64,000 bases of DNA from Teratosphaeria epicoccoides (Eukaryota; Ascomycota; Dothideomycetes; Mycosphaerellales; Teratosphaeriaceae), in the NCBI GenBank assembly GCA_021401465.1, contig JADDMT010000002.1, positions 558,001 to 622,000 on the forward strand. The letters run 5' to 3'. Under the pieces are notes generated by a model. That model saw nothing but the letters and a program-made list of their open reading frames with translations, was not told the origin of the DNA and did no database searches. Positions 63,428 through 64,000 of this stretch are shown here, one piece after another. How positions within the stretch are numbered: the stretch's first letter is position 1; the number at the start of each line of letters is the position of its first letter. Both the position numbers and the translations under genes were made by a program.

Positions 63428-64000
63428 GGTCTCAGCCGTGATCTATGGCCTGTAATTCGATATTATGGACAGTCTAGCAAGTAGGAGTGATCCATCAGAT
63501 TGCCTTTGGTGCTAGGAATCCATTGCTCTTCGATCAGCGGAACAGTCTGGCGGCCTGGCGAGCACAGCCATGGGGGCCGCTCTCGAGCTCGGGTGGGGGA
63601 TCGCATCCTCTTCGCAGCACGAACGAGGTAGCGCGCGCCAATGTAACGTGCTCGGCCTACTGCTGCAGTCTGATTTCGGGCGCAGGCCACTAATGCAAGC
63701 AGCAAGGCATCCAATGGCTGCCTTGATGCCTCAGGGTCAGTGGTATTGGCTCATCTTGGCGCCTGACCTGTCCAAGCCGATGACGTACTCCCGGAGAGTC
63801 TCAGACATCTGGCTGGTAGGCTTTAGGTTGAAAGGCGGTGCTCAATATCAGCCTTCGACTCATCATGACCGAGTGCGTGCGCGAATATCCTCATAAGGGC
63901 CTTGTGGTCATGCTGTTGCAAATCTGGCAATCACCGAAGCGGACCACCACCAGCAAGCCACCTGCACCGACAAAAGCTGTGACAGAGCGGCTGCATCGTT
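63428..64000. other. Right end, no gene recognised
   Basis: About 570 bases upstream of the CorA-like gene. Frames on both strands overlap and have no familiar motif. A gene could begin beyond the edge. Confidence 0.4.

Noticed and set aside
1..64000. CRISPR arrays, rRNA genes, insertion sequences, bacterial operons
   Set aside because: None seen; the short tandem arrays have no spacers and the gene structures are spliced eukaryotic ones.

Overview
The window is nuclear DNA from a filamentous ascomycete, most likely a Dothideomycete (Mycosphaerellales or a near relative; the lineage is an inference from gene content and short introns). Genes lie on both strands without operons. They carry 43-125 nt spliceosomal introns with GT-AG ends and CTGAC/CTAAC-like branch sites, and the products are typical fungal proteins: FACT Pob3, Mediator Med8, APC11, Ste6-type ABC exporter, GPI mannosyltransferase, CCC1/VIT, CorA-like and FNT transporters. 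All gene models below were built by joining exons by eye. Reading frame, splice sites and total length divisible by three were checked wherever exon coordinates are given.

Layout. 0-12 kb: 5' end of a GT90 glycosyltransferase, BCAS3/WD40 protein, POB3, a gene-poor stretch, a small disordered protein, MED8. 12-24 kb: a decayed multicopper oxidase and a 5'-truncated, frameshifted phosphoesterase lie next to each other, followed by intact CCC1, GPI14, a 2-Cys peroxiredoxin with an unusual C-terminal extension, and a necrosis-inducing (NPP1/NLP) secreted protein gene. 24-38 kb: a frameshifted Rid-family gene, an eight-exon MFS transporter, an intact secreted multicopper oxidase, a gene-poor stretch, a LisH-WD40 protein, a frameshifted aldo-keto reductase, and an uncharacterised cysteine-containing protein. 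38-46 kb: small secreted cysteine-rich proteins around a GATCCGAT-rich repeat, an S28 serine peptidase, and hypothetical proteins. 46-64 kb: dense housekeeping and transport genes (APC11, rhodanese TUM1, acyltransferase, NPT1, STE6, PBDC1-like, FNT, Ohr/OsmC, CorA-like).

Themes. (1) Secreted or host/environment-facing products are numerous: NLP, two small Cys-rich proteins, the secreted oxidase and the S28 peptidase. This would suit a plant-associated or saprotrophic lifestyle (inference). (2) Four genes carry frame disruptions. The oxidase at 13-15 kb has several independent lesions, including three stops of the C:G to T:A type, and is a true pseudogene. The other three show one apparent indel each and could be pseudogenes or sequence errors. 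(3) Several splice structures are unusual: an intron splitting the POB3 start codon, a 13-nt exon, and two probable GC-AG introns. I see no CRISPR array, rRNA or convincing tRNA, and no clear multi-gene biosynthetic cluster.
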